Below are positions 23,378 to 31,863 of a stretch of 32,807 bases of DNA, in pieces. Within the stretch, counting starts at the first letter, position 1; every line of letters begins with the position of its first letter. Source of the DNA: UBA2357 sp041678045 (GTDB lineage: Bacteria > Pseudomonadota > Gammaproteobacteria > Burkholderiales > Rhodocyclaceae). The notes under the pieces were generated by a model that did not search any database, was not told the DNA's origin, and worked only from the letters and a program-made list of their open reading frames with translations. Location of the stretch: assembly GCA_041678045.1 (NCBI GenBank), contig JBAYOV010000042.1, positions 1 to 32,807 of the forward strand, given 5' to 3'. The position numbers and the translations under genes are program-made.

Positions 23378-25189
23378 CTAATGTTTGCCGAGGCTTGGCG
23401 GTTGCCGCTTGCGGATCAGCAGGTCTGCCAGGCGGTAGCGTTCGGCACTGCTCAGGCCGCGTTCGCGCGCCTGGCGGGTGAGGCTGGAAATTTCCCGTTC
23501 GATGGCATCGGCCTGCAGTTTGCGCAGGGTGTCATCGAACAGATCCTCGATCACTTCATCCTCGAAGCCGGCCCCGACCAGCTCTGCTGCTGCCTTTGAC
23601 AGGGTGGAGGCATGCGGGGTTTCGCGAAAATGCTCGACCAGGGTGGCGAGATTGCAGCCGGGGTCCAGGTCGCCGATGCTGATCGCGTCGATGATGGCAA
23701 TCAGGGCGGTGCCGTCGGTGTCGTCGGCCGGAATCAGATCCACCGGCAGGCGGGTGGCGTGGATCGGGTGTTGCAGCACCAGCCTGAGCAGCAGGCTGAC
23801 TGCGCTGCCGGGGCGGGTGCGGGGACCGGTGGTGGCTCGGGGGGTACGTGGCGTGCCGAAGCGGCCTCCGTGCGATGTGCTTGACTGGCGGGGGGGCTGG
23901 CTCGGTTTGAGTCCGTAGGCCTGCTCTACTTCGCCCTGGTTGAGCATGCCGGCTTCTGCGACCGCTTTGACGAGTTGCAGGCGTAGCAGCGGGGCGGCCA
24001 CTCGGGTGACCAGTGGGCGGGCTTCGTGCACCAGTCGGGCGCGGCCTTCGGCGGTGCCCAGGTCGCATTCGTCGGACAATGTGTCGAGCAGGAAGCGGGT
24101 CAGGGGCGTGGCGTGGGTTGCGGCCTCTCGCAGGGCCTGGGCGCCGTGGGCGCGTACGAAGGAGTCCGGGTCGTGCTCGGCGGGCAGGAACAGGAAGGCC
24201 AGGGTCACGTCGTCGCGCAAGGTTTCGAGTGAGGCCTCCAGGGCGCGCCGGGCGGCTTTGCGTCCGGCAGCGTCACCGTCGAAGCTGAACACGATGCGGT
24301 CGGTAAAGCGCATCAGTGTCTGCAGGTGGTGTTGCGTGGTGGCCGTGCCCAGTGTGGCGACGGCGTTGCACACGCCGAACTGGGCCAGGGTGACCACGTC
24401 CATGTAGCCTTCCACCACCAGCGCATGGCCTTCGTCGCGAATGGCTTTCTGGGCCTGGGTGATGCCGTACAGCTCGCGACCCTTTTCAAACAGGGGGGTT
24501 TCGGGCGAGTTGAGGTACTTGGGTTCGCCGCTGTCCAGTACTCGGCCGCCGAAAGCAATGATGCGGCCACGCCGGTCCTGGATCGGGAACATGATGCGCT
24601 TGCGAAAGCGGTCGTAACGGCGGCCGCTGTCTTCGGCAACGATCACCAGCCCGGCGTCGACCAACTGCTTGTCTTCGTAGCTGGGAAAGATCTTGCGCAG
24701 ACCCTGCCAGTCATCCGGGGCGTAGCCGATGCCGAAGCGGGCAGCGATTTCCCCGCTCAGGCCGCGCCGTTTCAGATACGCGATGGCTTCGGGGGTGTTC
24801 TTGAGTTGTTCGCGGTAGTGATGGGCGGCGGCTGCCATCACCTCGTGCAGGCCTTCGCTGGCGGAGGTGATGCGGGGGGCGGTGTCGCTGCCGGGTTGGC
24901 TTTCCGGTAGTTTCAGGCCGGCTTGCTGGGCGAGTTCCCGCACGGCCTCGATGAAGCTCAGGCCGCTGTATTCCATCAGGAAACCGATTGCATTGCCATG
25001 CACGCCGCAGCCGAAGCAGTGGTAGAACTGCTTCGATGGGCTGACCGAAAATGAAGCGGATTTTTCTCCGTGAAAGGGGCAGCGCGCAAAATAGTTGGCG
25101 CCGCTCTTCTTCAGGGTGAGATGGCGCTCGATGACATCGACGATGTCGATGCGGGCGAGCAGGTCCTGGATGAAGGACTGCGGGATCAT
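23378..25189 (-). CDS. dnaG: DNA primase
   Basis: The 603-residue primase makes RNA primers at the replication fork. The N-terminal zinc-binding domain has Cys37, His40, Cys58 and Cys61 (CPFHGEKSASF...HCFGCG). The RNA polymerase/TOPRIM core contains RFRKRIMFPIQDRRGRIIAF, Glu260 in VVEGYMDVV and Asp304/Asp306 in FSFDGDAAGRKAA, the metal-binding acidic residues. A basic, Pro/Thr/Ser-rich linker (about 430-460) leads to the C-terminal helicase-binding domain. Length is normal. It follows yqeY by 33 bp and ends 58 bp before the rpoD start. Confidence 0.98.
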   Translation of the reverse strand: MIPQSFIQDLLARIDIVDVIERHLTLKKSGANYFARCPFHGEKSASFSVSPSKQFYHCFGCGVHGNAIGFLMEYSGLSFIEAVRELAQQAGLKLPESQPGSDTAPRITSASEGLHEVMAAAAHHYREQLKNTPEAIAYLKRRGLSGEIAARFGIGYAPDDWQGLRKIFPSYEDKQLVDAGLVIVAEDSGRRYDRFRKRIMFPIQDRRGRIIAFGGRVLDSGEPKYLNSPETPLFEKGRELYGITQAQKAIRDEGHALVVEGYMDVVTLAQFGVCNAVATLGTATTQHHLQTLMRFTDRIVFSFDGDAAGRKAARRALEASLETLRDDVTLAFLFLPAEHDPDSFVRAHGAQALREAATHATPLTRFLLDTLSDECDLGTAEGRARLVHEARPLVTRVAAPLLRLQLVKAVAEAGMLNQGEVEQAYGLKPSQPPRQSSTSHGGRFGTPRTPRATTGPRTRPGSAVSLLLRLVLQHPIHATRLPVDLIPADDTDGTALIAIIDAISIGDLDPGCNLATLVEHFRETPHASTLSKAAAELVGAGFEDEVIEDLFDDTLRKLQADAIEREISSLTRQARERGLSSAERYRLADLLIRKRQPPSLGKH

Positions 25190-25222
25190 GCCGGACGCTC
25201 GGCCGTGGCCGGGGCGCTGAGC

Positions 25223-25666
25223 TCAGCTCAGGCGGCTGCGGACGCGGCGGGACACTTCGGCCATGTCTGCACGGCCGGTCAGGCGGGGCTTGAGGACGCC
25301 CATCACCTTGCCCATGTCGGCGGCCGTGGCGGCACCGGTCTCGGAGAGCGCGGCGGCAATTGCGCTGTCGAGTTCTTCGTCGCTCATGGCTTCCGGCAGG
25401 TACACCGACAGCACTTCGATTTCGTGGCGTTCGGCAGCCGCCTGTTCGGGGCGATTTCCGGCGTCATACTGGGCGGCGGAGTCGCGGCGTTGCTTGATCT
25501 GCTTCTCTACGGTGGCCATGATGGCGGCGTCGTCCAGCTCGATGCGCTCGTCCACCTCGCGCTGCTTGATGGCAGCCATCAACATGCGGATGGCCGACAG
25601 TCGGGCACTGTCCCTGGCCTTGAGGGCGGCTTTCATGTCTTCCTGGATGCGGGCCTTGAGCGACAT
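25223..25666 (-). CDS. yqeY: GatB/YqeY domain protein
   Basis: The 147-residue protein of the YqeY family resembles the C-terminal tRNA-binding part of GatB. It begins MSLKARIQEDMKAALKARDS and continues SAIRMLMAAIKQREVDERIE, KQIKQRRDSAAQYDAGNRPE and EIEVLSVYLPEAMSDEELDS, all family hallmarks. Function on its own is not established. It is the second gene of the rpsU-yqeY-dnaG-rpoD operon, a common betaproteobacterial version of the E. coli macromolecular synthesis operon. The ATG is preceded by ACGGAGAACCTC. Confidence 0.95.
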   Translation of the reverse strand: MSLKARIQEDMKAALKARDSARLSAIRMLMAAIKQREVDERIELDDAAIMATVEKQIKQRRDSAAQYDAGNRPEQAAAERHEIEVLSVYLPEAMSDEELDSAIAAALSETGAATAADMGKVMGVLKPRLTGRADMAEVSRRVRSRLS

Positions 25667-25715
25667 GAGGTTCTCCGTCTGAAAGGGCGAGTGATCGCCG
25701 GGTTAACGAGAAGCG

Positions 25716-25753
25716 CGTTGCGGGCGCAGACTCAAAGGTCTGCACCCGCAACG
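25716..25753 (-). terminator. Strong intercistronic hairpin between rpsU and yqeY
   Basis: CGTTGCGGG/CCCGCAACG (9 bp), one C-A mismatch, then GCAGAC/GTCTGC (6 bp) close on the 6-nt loop TCAAAG. It lies in the 134-bp rpsU-yqeY gap, 47 bp after the rpsU stop. There is no T-run, so partial termination or an RNase barrier that sets S21 above primase output is inferred. Confidence 0.6.
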
Positions 25754-25800
25754 TTGCATGCTGAACCGGACGGAAGGCGTCCGGGAGAGCGCAGGTGTGA

Positions 25801-26013
25801 TCAGTACAGCTTGCGCGGCAGCATCTGGCTGCGCAGACGCTTGTGGTTGCGCTTGACGGCAGCAGCAAGCTTGCGCTTGCGCTCAGCGGTCGGCTTCTCG
25901 TAAAACTCGCGTGCGCGAAGTTCGGTCAGCAAACCGGTTTTTTCGATGGTGCGCTTGAAGCGGCGGATGGCGACTTCAAACGGCTCGTTTTCCTTGACGC
26001 GAATACCCGGCAT
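25801..26013 (-). CDS. rpsU: 30S ribosomal protein S21
   Basis: The 70-residue basic protein of the small ribosomal subunit helps base-pairing of the 16S 3' end with mRNA leaders. The sequence MPGIRVKENEPFEVAIRRFK, RTIEKTGLLTELRAREFYEK and PTAERKRKLAAAVKRNHKR is the full-length S21 signature. AAGGAAT precedes the ATG. It heads the macromolecular synthesis operon and has its own promoter at 26054-26083. Confidence 0.98.
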   Translation of the reverse strand: MPGIRVKENEPFEVAIRRFKRTIEKTGLLTELRAREFYEKPTAERKRKLAAAVKRNHKRLRSQMLPRKLY

Positions 26014-26053
26014 TACGGAATTCCTTGATTGGCTAGATAGCAGAAAGGGAGCG

Positions 26054-26083
26054 AGTATAACGCGCGATTTGCAGGCGATGCAA
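26054..26083 (-). promoter_or_regulatory. Predicted sigma70 promoter of the rpsU-yqeY-dnaG-rpoD operon
   Basis: On the minus strand TTGCAT (26078-26083) and TATACT (26054-26059) are 18 bp apart. It lies 40 bp before the rpsU ATG in the 166-bp gap shared with the divergent tsaD. No comparably good promoter was found for tsaD. Confidence 0.6.
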
Positions 26084-26165
26084 GGGTTGATTAGGGCCGG
26101 GTGGAGGCAGGCTGTTAAACTTGCGCCTGTCTGAAAGTGGGAATACGGGATCGGGGAGTCTGGCC

Positions 26166-26183
26166 ATGAAGGTGCTTGGATGA
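26166..26183 (+). promoter_or_regulatory. Five-codon leader ORF duplicating the tsaD start
   Basis: ATGAAGGTGCTTGG is followed at once by the tsaD start ATGAAGGTACTGGG, a 14-nt near-perfect tandem copy (12 of 14 identical). The upstream copy encodes MKVLG and stops at TGA (26181-26183), which overlaps the tsaD ATG. GGGGAG lies 7 nt before the upstream ATG, and AAGGTG inside the mini-ORF can act as the ribosome site of tsaD. Translation coupling is inferred. Confidence 0.45.
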
Positions 26184-27259
26184 AGGTACTGGGAATTGAA
26201 AGTTCGTGCGATGAAACCGGAGTCGCGCTGTACGACAGCGAGGCCGGGTTGCGTGCCCACCGCATCCACTCGCAAATCGATCTGCATGCGCTGTATGGCG
26301 GCGTGGTGCCGGAGCTGGCTTCGCGCGACCACATCCGCCGCCTGCCGGTGCTGGTGCGTGAAACCCTGCAGGATGCCGGCGTGACGATGAGCGAAGTGGA
26401 GGCGGTGGCGTATACCGCCGGTCCGGGGCTTGCCGGCGCGTTGCTGGTGGGGGCGAGCTTTGCCGAGTCGCTGGCGCTGGCGCTGGGGGTGCCGGCCCTG
26501 CCGGTGCATCATCTGGAAGGGCACCTGCTGTCGCCGTTGCTGTCGGCCGACCCTCCGGACTTTCCTTTTGTCGCGTTGTTGGTGTCGGGCGGACACACGC
26601 AGCTGATGTCGGTGACGGGCGTGGGGGAATATTGCCTGCTGGGCGAGACCGTCGACGATGCGGCGGGCGAAGCCTTCGACAAGACGGCCAAGTTGCTCGG
26701 GCTGGGCTATCCTGGCGGACCGCAGCTGGCCCGTCTGGCGACGGGGGGCAAGACCGGACGCCATCGCCTGCCGCGCCCGATGTTGCACTCCGACGATCTC
26801 GACTTCAGCTTCAGCGGTCTCAAGACGGCTGTGCTGAATGTGGTTTCCCGCGATGGCTGGCAGGTCGAGCAGGCGGCCGATCTGGCGGCGGATTTTCAGG
26901 AAGCAGTGGTGGACGTGTTGTGCCACAAGGCCCTCAAGGCGCTGCGCCAGACGGGTCTGAAGCAGCTGGTGGTGGCCGGCGGCGTGGGTGCGAACCAGCG
27001 CCTGCGCAGTCAGCTGGATGCGCAGGCGGGCAAGCGGGGCGCGCGGGTGTTTTATCCGGAGGCCGAGTTGTGCACCGACAACGGGGCAATGATCGCGTTT
27101 GCCGGTGCGCTCAGGCTTGCGGCCGGTGAGCGACCGGCACGGGCGCCGGCTGTCAGGGTGCATCCGAGATGGCCCCTGGCGGACCTGCGCAGTCCGCGTG
27201 CCGCCCCGCAGGCTGCGATGCAGGCCGGTGGTGTGGCAGGAGCGGGTAGCGCCCCCTGA
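26180..27259 (+). CDS. tsaD: tRNA N6-threonylcarbamoyladenosine transferase catalytic subunit
   Basis: The 359-residue protein of the Kae1/TsaD family transfers threonylcarbamoyl to A37 of ANN-decoding tRNAs with TsaB and TsaE. It starts MKVLGIESSCDETGVALYD. Metal ligands His111 and His115 lie in VHHLEGHLLSP, SGGHTQL is at about 136-142, DFSFSGLKTAVL and CTDNGAMIAFAG (Asp near 300) follow. It is about 20 residues longer than usual because of an Ala/Pro/Arg-rich tail after WPLADL. It is divergent from rpsU, a conserved pairing, and convergent with plsY with no base between the two stop codons. Confidence 0.97.
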   Translation: MKVLGIESSCDETGVALYDSEAGLRAHRIHSQIDLHALYGGVVPELASRDHIRRLPVLVRETLQDAGVTMSEVEAVAYTAGPGLAGALLVGASFAESLALALGVPALPVHHLEGHLLSPLLSADPPDFPFVALLVSGGHTQLMSVTGVGEYCLLGETVDDAAGEAFDKTAKLLGLGYPGGPQLARLATGGKTGRHRLPRPMLHSDDLDFSFSGLKTAVLNVVSRDGWQVEQAADLAADFQEAVVDVLCHKALKALRQTGLKQLVVAGGVGANQRLRSQLDAQAGKRGARVFYPEAELCTDNGAMIAFAGALRLAAGERPARAPAVRVHPRWPLADLRSPRAAPQAAMQAGGVAGAGSAP

Positions 27260-27853
27260 TCAGCCTTTTTTGCCGGCCCCGATACGGCCTTCGGTACCGT
27301 TTCTGAGCCGGCGGATGTTTTCTGCATGACGCCAGAACAGTACGGCCGTGACCAGGAACAGGACGCCGATCACGGCAGGGTCGTCGATCAGCACGATGCC
27401 GGCCACCGGCGTGATGGCCGCTGCAGACAATGCCGCGAGTGAGGAATAGCGGGTGGTGACGGCCACCGCGATCCAGGTGAGCAGCGCGATCAGCGCAATC
27501 AGCGGTTGAATGCCGGCCAGCACGCCCAGTGCGGTGGCCACGCCCTTGCCGCCCTTGCCACGCAGGAACACGCTGAACACATGCCCCAGAAAGGCGGCGA
27601 GGCCGGCCAGGGCCGCTGTGCCGGCATCAAAACCGAGCCAGCTTGCGGCGGCCACCGCCAGCCAGCCCTTGGCGCAGTCGCCGACCAGGGTGAGCAGGGC
27701 AGCCGCCTTGTTGCCGCTGCGCAGGACGTTGGTGGCGCCCGGGTTGCCCGAGCCGTATTGGCGCGGGTCGGCCAGTCCGAACAGGCGGCTGGAAATGATG
27801 GCAAAGGGCACCGAGCCGAGCAGGTAGGCGCCGATGATCAGTAGCAGTGTCAT
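27260..27853 (-). CDS. plsY: Acyl-phosphate:glycerol-3-phosphate acyltransferase
   Basis: This 197-residue inner-membrane enzyme makes lysophosphatidate from acyl-phosphate and glycerol-3-phosphate, the first step of phospholipid synthesis. The three PlsY motifs are seen: GSVPFAIISSRLFGL near 13-27, GSGNPGATNVLRSGNKAA near 34-51 and LRGKGGKGVATALGV near 97-111 with HAENIRRLRNGTE near the end. Hydrophobic segments fit a five-TM protein. It converges on tsaD with directly abutting stops (TGA/TCA) and is the last gene of the minus-strand run that starts at leuS. Confidence 0.96.
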   Translation of the reverse strand: MTLLLIIGAYLLGSVPFAIISSRLFGLADPRQYGSGNPGATNVLRSGNKAAALLTLVGDCAKGWLAVAAASWLGFDAGTAALAGLAAFLGHVFSVFLRGKGGKGVATALGVLAGIQPLIALIALLTWIAVAVTTRYSSLAALSAAAITPVAGIVLIDDPAVIGVLFLVTAVLFWRHAENIRRLRNGTEGRIGAGKKG

Positions 27854-27917
27854 GGTTCAGCGGTGGTGTGGATTGCAGGGGCTTGATTCTACAGGGCACG
27901 AGGCGTATGCGAGCGCT

Positions 27918-28418
27918 TCATTGCGCGCTGGCGAGCCGCACGCTCACCAGCGTGGGGGACAGCGCGGTGAGCAGGTCGTGCGGGTGGACGCCGACCAGAA
28001 AACCGCGCCGGCCGCCGTTGATGTAGATCAGCGGCAGGTCGAGGATGCTTTTTTCCATGAACACCGGCATGCGCTTGCGTGTGCCGAAAGGCGAGGTGCC
28101 GCCCACCAGATAACCGGAGTGGCGGTTGGCCACCTCCGGCCTGCAGGTTTCGATGTGCTTGCGTCCGGCCTGACGGGCGAGTTCCTTGGTGGACACCTTG
28201 CAGTCGCCGTGCATCAGCATGATCAGGGGCTGGTTCTGCTCGTCCTGCAGGATCAGGGTTTTCACGATGCTGTGCTCGGGCAGGTTGAGCAGCCGGGCAG
28301 AGGCCGCCGTGCCGCCCCGCTCCTCGTATTCGTACAGATGGGTGGAGTAGGCGATGCGGTGCTGTTTCAGGAAGCGGGTGGCCGGTGTTTCCGGGGCGTG
28401 GGTGTCCTGGCGTGCCAT
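27918..28418 (-). CDS. ybaK: YbaK/EbsC-type Cys-tRNA(Pro) deacylase
   Basis: The 166-residue single-domain trans-editing protein hydrolyses cysteine mischarged onto tRNA-Pro. Family signatures are present: TRFLKQHRIAYSTHLYEYEE at the start, IVKTLIL with the conserved Lys, and VGGTSPFGTRKRMPVFMEKS in the active-site pocket. Length is usual for YbaK. It starts 41 bp after the xerD stop on the same strand and precedes plsY by 64 bp. No clear ribosome site is seen before MARQDTHAP. Confidence 0.93.
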   Translation of the reverse strand: MARQDTHAPETPATRFLKQHRIAYSTHLYEYEERGGTAASARLLNLPEHSIVKTLILQDEQNQPLIMLMHGDCKVSTKELARQAGRKHIETCRPEVANRHSGYLVGGTSPFGTRKRMPVFMEKSILDLPLIYINGGRRGFLVGVHPHDLLTALSPTLVSVRLASAQ

Positions 28419-28459
28419 GTGTGTGAAATGTCCGTGATGCGGGAACGGGAGGGTGCCGT

Positions 28460-29380
28460 TCAGGCGCGTGGGTGGTGGGTTGCATGCAGCGCCTTCAGGC
28501 GCTCGCGTGCGACATGAGTGTATATCTGGGTGGTCGAGATGTCCGCATGTCCGAGCAGCAGTTGCACCACCCGAAGATCGGCGCCGTGGTTGAGCAGGTG
28601 TGTGGCAAAGGCATGGCGCAGCGTGTGGGGCGACAGGCGCTCGGGGGCGATGCCGGCCTGCAGCGCATGTTGCTTGATGAGCTTCCAGAACATCTGCCGG
28701 GTCATGCCGCTGCCCAGCCGGGTCACGAACAGGTGGTCGGAGGTGCGGCCCGCGAGCAGCAGCGGCCGCACCTGGCGGGTGTAGTCGAGCAGGCTGTCCA
28801 GGGCCAGTTCGCCCAAGGGTACCAGGCGCTCCTTGTCGCCCTTGCCGGTGATGCGCACCAGCCCCTGGTCCAGGCTCACTTCAAAGACTTTCAGCTCGAC
28901 CAGTTCGCTCACGCGCAGCCCGGTGGCGTAGAGCACTTCGAGCATGCAGCGGTCTCGCTGGCCGAACAGGGTGTCCGGGTCCGGCGCCTTGAGCAGGGCT
29001 TCCACCTGTGCTTCGCTGAGGGTCTTGGGAAAGCGCTCGGCACGTAGCGGGGGGACAAGCTGTGCGCTGGGGTCTTGCGCGATCAGGCCGCAGCGCAGCA
29101 GCCACTGGTAAAGGCGTCGCCAACTGGAGAGCAGGCGGCGCTGGCTGGAGGCTTTGTTGTGCAGTGAAAAATCGGCCAGATAGGCCTGCAGGTCTGCCGT
29201 GCTGGCCTCGGGCAGGGGGCGTTGATGGTGTGTATCCAGCCAGAGTGCGAAGGCGGTCAGGTCCAGGCGGTAGGCCGCCAGGGTGTTCTTCGCCAGGCCG
29301 TCTTCCAGCCAGAGCGCATCGCAGAACTGATCCAGGGTGCTGCGTGCGGAGGGGGAGAGTTGCTGTTCGAGGCTGCTCAT
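28460..29380 (-). CDS. xerD: Site-specific tyrosine recombinase XerD
   Basis: The 306-residue recombinase resolves chromosome dimers at dif together with XerC. It has an N-terminal SAM-like core-binding domain (about 12-100, LDQFCDALWLEDGLAKNTLA) and a catalytic domain with the complete active site: Arg156 (YATGLRVSEL), Lys180 (TGKGDKERLVPLG), His252 and Arg255 (SPHTLRHAFATHLLNHGADL), His278 (LLLGHADIS) and Tyr287 (TTQIYTHVA). The frame is open upstream, but MSSLEQQLSPSARSTL gives the normal length. It lies between proA and ybaK in a collinear housekeeping run. It is the chromosomal enzyme and not evidence of a mobile element. Confidence 0.96.
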   Translation of the reverse strand: MSSLEQQLSPSARSTLDQFCDALWLEDGLAKNTLAAYRLDLTAFALWLDTHHQRPLPEASTADLQAYLADFSLHNKASSQRRLLSSWRRLYQWLLRCGLIAQDPSAQLVPPLRAERFPKTLSEAQVEALLKAPDPDTLFGQRDRCMLEVLYATGLRVSELVELKVFEVSLDQGLVRITGKGDKERLVPLGELALDSLLDYTRQVRPLLLAGRTSDHLFVTRLGSGMTRQMFWKLIKQHALQAGIAPERLSPHTLRHAFATHLLNHGADLRVVQLLLGHADISTTQIYTHVARERLKALHATHHPRA

Positions 29381-29435
29381 TGCGCTGTGACCGGCCGGCT
29401 GCGTGACCTTGCTGCAACCGGCCGGCCCATGTTTT

Positions 29436-30713
29436 TCAGCGACGAATTTCGCCGTTACCGAAAACGATCCATTTCTGGCTGGTGAGCCCTTCCAGTCCGA
29501 CCGGGCCACGGGCGTGAATCTTGTCGGTGGAGATGCCGATCTCCGCCCCCAGGCCGTATTCGAAGCCATCGGCAAAGCGGGTGGAGGCATTCACCATGAC
29601 CGACGAGGAGTCGACTTCGCGCAGGAAGCGCATGGCGTGGCTGTAGTTTTCGGTGACGATGGCCTCGGTGTGACCCGAGCTGTAGGTGTTGATGTGCGCA
29701 ATGGCCTCGTCCAGCCCTTCGACCACGCGAATGGCGATGATCGCGGCGAGATATTCTTCGCTCCAGTCGCTTTCAGTGGCCGCACGCAGCAGGGCCGGAT
29801 CGATGCCGGCCGTGCCGAGCAGGGCCAGCGATTCGGGGCAGCAGCGCATTTCCACGCCCTTGTCTGCCAGCCGGTGGGCGATTGCGGGCAGGCACACATC
29901 GGCCACGGTACGCGACACCAGCAGCGATTCGGCGGTGTTGCAGGTGCCCAGGCGCTGGGTCTTGGCATTCTCGACGATGGGCAGGGCCTTGGCGGGGTCG
30001 GCCTCGTCGTCGATATAGACATGGCAGTTGCCGTCCAGATGCTTGATCACCGGAACCCGGGCGTCGCGGGAAATGCGCTCGATCAGCCCCTTGCCGCCAC
30101 GCGGCACGATGACGTCGACGAACTCGGGCATCGCGATCAGCTCGCCTACGGCCGCGCGGTCGGTGGTGTCCACCACCTGCACCGCATGCTCGGGCAGGCC
30201 GGCCTGCAGCAGCCCGGTGCGCACGCAGGCGGCAATTGCCTGATTGCAGTGCAGGGCTTCCTTGCCGCCGCGCAGGATGGCCGCATTGCCGGACTTGAGG
30301 CACAGCGCGGCCGCATCGGCGGTGACGTTCGGGCGGGCTTCGTAAATGATGCCGATGACGCCCAGCGGCACTCGCATGTGCCCCACCTGAATGCCGGAGG
30401 GGCGACGCTTGATGTTGGTCATCTCGCCGACCGGATCGGGCAGGGTGGCGATCTGCTCCAGGCCGGCGGCCATCGCTTCGATGCCCTTCTCGTTGAGGGT
30501 GAGCCGGTCGATCAGCGCGGCCTCCAGACCGGCTGCGCGGGCATCGGCCAGGTCGCGGGCGTTGGCGGCCAGCAGCTCATCGCGGCGTGCGCGGATGTCA
30601 GCCGCCATGGCCAGCAGGGCGGTGTTCTTGGCTTCGGTGGAGGCGGCGGCCAGGGCACGCGAGGCGGCGCGCGCCTGCCGGCCCAGGGTGTGCATGTAGG
30701 TGTGTACGTCCAT
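29436..30713 (-). CDS. proA: Glutamate-5-semialdehyde dehydrogenase (gamma-glutamyl phosphate reductase)
   Basis: The 425-residue NADPH-dependent enzyme reduces gamma-glutamyl phosphate to glutamate semialdehyde in proline biosynthesis. It has the aldehyde-dehydrogenase fold with the catalytic Cys258 in KTQRLGTCNTAESLLV, the RVPLGVIGIIYEARPNVT block near 114-131 and SGNAAILRGGKEA near 141-153. The C-terminus ends TSQKWIVFGNGEIRR. A GGAAAG site lies 8 nt before the ATG. A TATAGT hexamer (minus strand, 30751-30756) in the 120-bp gap to holA may be its -10, but the -35 is poor. The leuS-lptE-holA-proA order is typical of Betaproteobacteria. Confidence 0.97.
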   Translation of the reverse strand: MDVHTYMHTLGRQARAASRALAAASTEAKNTALLAMAADIRARRDELLAANARDLADARAAGLEAALIDRLTLNEKGIEAMAAGLEQIATLPDPVGEMTNIKRRPSGIQVGHMRVPLGVIGIIYEARPNVTADAAALCLKSGNAAILRGGKEALHCNQAIAACVRTGLLQAGLPEHAVQVVDTTDRAAVGELIAMPEFVDVIVPRGGKGLIERISRDARVPVIKHLDGNCHVYIDDEADPAKALPIVENAKTQRLGTCNTAESLLVSRTVADVCLPAIAHRLADKGVEMRCCPESLALLGTAGIDPALLRAATESDWSEEYLAAIIAIRVVEGLDEAIAHINTYSSGHTEAIVTENYSHAMRFLREVDSSSVMVNASTRFADGFEYGLGAEIGISTDKIHARGPVGLEGLTSQKWIVFGNGEIRR

Positions 30714-30833
30714 GTGTGTGGCTTTCCGGTGCGGTTGCGTATGATCGGCAACTATAAGCGATCGGGCCCGCGCTCACCAGTGCGCACACCGGTTACGGTC
30801 GTACTCAGGGGGCTCGGCAGGCACCCGGCGAGG

Positions 30834-31853
30834 TCAGCGGCCTGCGGGAACCCGCGCGATGCGCATCACCAGAATCAGGCACTCATCCCAGAAGTCCCCT
30901 TCGCCAATGCCCTTGACGATGCGGTCCACCCGGGCGGCGTGCAGCAGGGCCGCATGCACGGCACGCACGCTCAGGCGCCGGGCCGCGTTGCCAAGTTCGC
31001 GCTGGCGGGCGGCATCAAAGATGCGCAGTTCCTTGAACAGCAGGTTGGCCGGTCGCCGGGCATCCAGCCCGCTGCGCAGCGCGGCGAGCTGGCGCAGTTC
31101 ATTGCTCAGCATCCATAGCAGCAGCGGCGGGGGGGCACTCTCGGCGCGCAGGCCGTCGAGAATCCGCATGCTGCGCCCGGCATCGCCTTCCAGCATGGCT
31201 TGGCGCAAGGTGCTGAGGTCGTAGCGGGCGACGTTCAGCACGGCGCTCTGTACGTCGCCCAGCGTGAGCGAACCGGGGGGGTGGAGCAGGCCCAGTTTGA
31301 GGATTTCCTGATGGGCGGCGAGCAGGTTGCCTTCGACATGGTCGGCAATGAAGTTGAGCGTGTCGGCATCGGCCTGCTGTTGCTGGCGCGCCAGTCGCTG
31401 TGCGATCCAGTCGGGCAGGGCATTGCGCTCCGGGGTGTTGAGTTCCAGCACCACGGCAGCATTTTCGAGGGCCTTGAACCAGGTGCTCTTGCGTACCGCC
31501 CAGTCCATTTCGGGCAGCGAGATCACCGTGATCTGATCGTTGGCGGGCTGCTGCACATAGCGCTGCAACGCTTCGCTGCCGTCGCGTCCGGGCTTGCCTC
31601 CCGGAATGCGCAGGTCGATCAGCTTGCGGTCGCCGAACAGGGAAATGTTGCCACTGGCCAGGAACAGCTGTTCCCAGCGAAAGCCCTTGCCCACCACCAG
31701 GGTTTCGCGCTCGTGAATGCCCTGCTCGCGGGCTGCGCTGCGTATTGCGTCGCCGGCTTCGATGACCAGCAGCGGCGCGCTGCCATGCAGCAGATACAGC
31801 GGCGCGAGCGGGCCTTGCAGATGGGTGTGCAGGGAACCGGGGGCAAGCTTCAC
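30834..31853 (-). CDS. holA: DNA polymerase III subunit delta
   Basis: The 339-residue clamp-loader subunit opens the beta clamp. It shows the three-domain HolA layout: the beta-binding N-terminal domain (LAPLYLLHGSAPLLVIEAGD, NISLFGDRKLIDLRIPGGKP), domain II (LAAHQEILKLGLLHPPGSLT, DVQSAVLNVARYDLSTLRQA) and the C-terminal collar domain (LLLWMLSNELRQLAALRSGL). It begins 10 bp after the lptE stop on the same strand, as in the conserved leuS-lptE-holA operon. Confidence 0.95.
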   Translation of the reverse strand: MKLAPGSLHTHLQGPLAPLYLLHGSAPLLVIEAGDAIRSAAREQGIHERETLVVGKGFRWEQLFLASGNISLFGDRKLIDLRIPGGKPGRDGSEALQRYVQQPANDQITVISLPEMDWAVRKSTWFKALENAAVVLELNTPERNALPDWIAQRLARQQQQADADTLNFIADHVEGNLLAAHQEILKLGLLHPPGSLTLGDVQSAVLNVARYDLSTLRQAMLEGDAGRSMRILDGLRAESAPPPLLLWMLSNELRQLAALRSGLDARRPANLLFKELRIFDAARQRELGNAARRLSVRAVHAALLHAARVDRIVKGIGEGDFWDECLILVMRIARVPAGR

Positions 31854-31863
31854 GACGACCGCC

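Noticed and set aside
28460..29380. xerD as the integrase of the tRNA islet
   Set aside because: It is a full-length dif recombinase in a conserved housekeeping run 7 kb away.
29403..31118. 571-codon plus-strand frame opposite proA and part of holA
   Set aside because: Antisense shadow of GC-rich genes; proA and holA are certain on the other strand.
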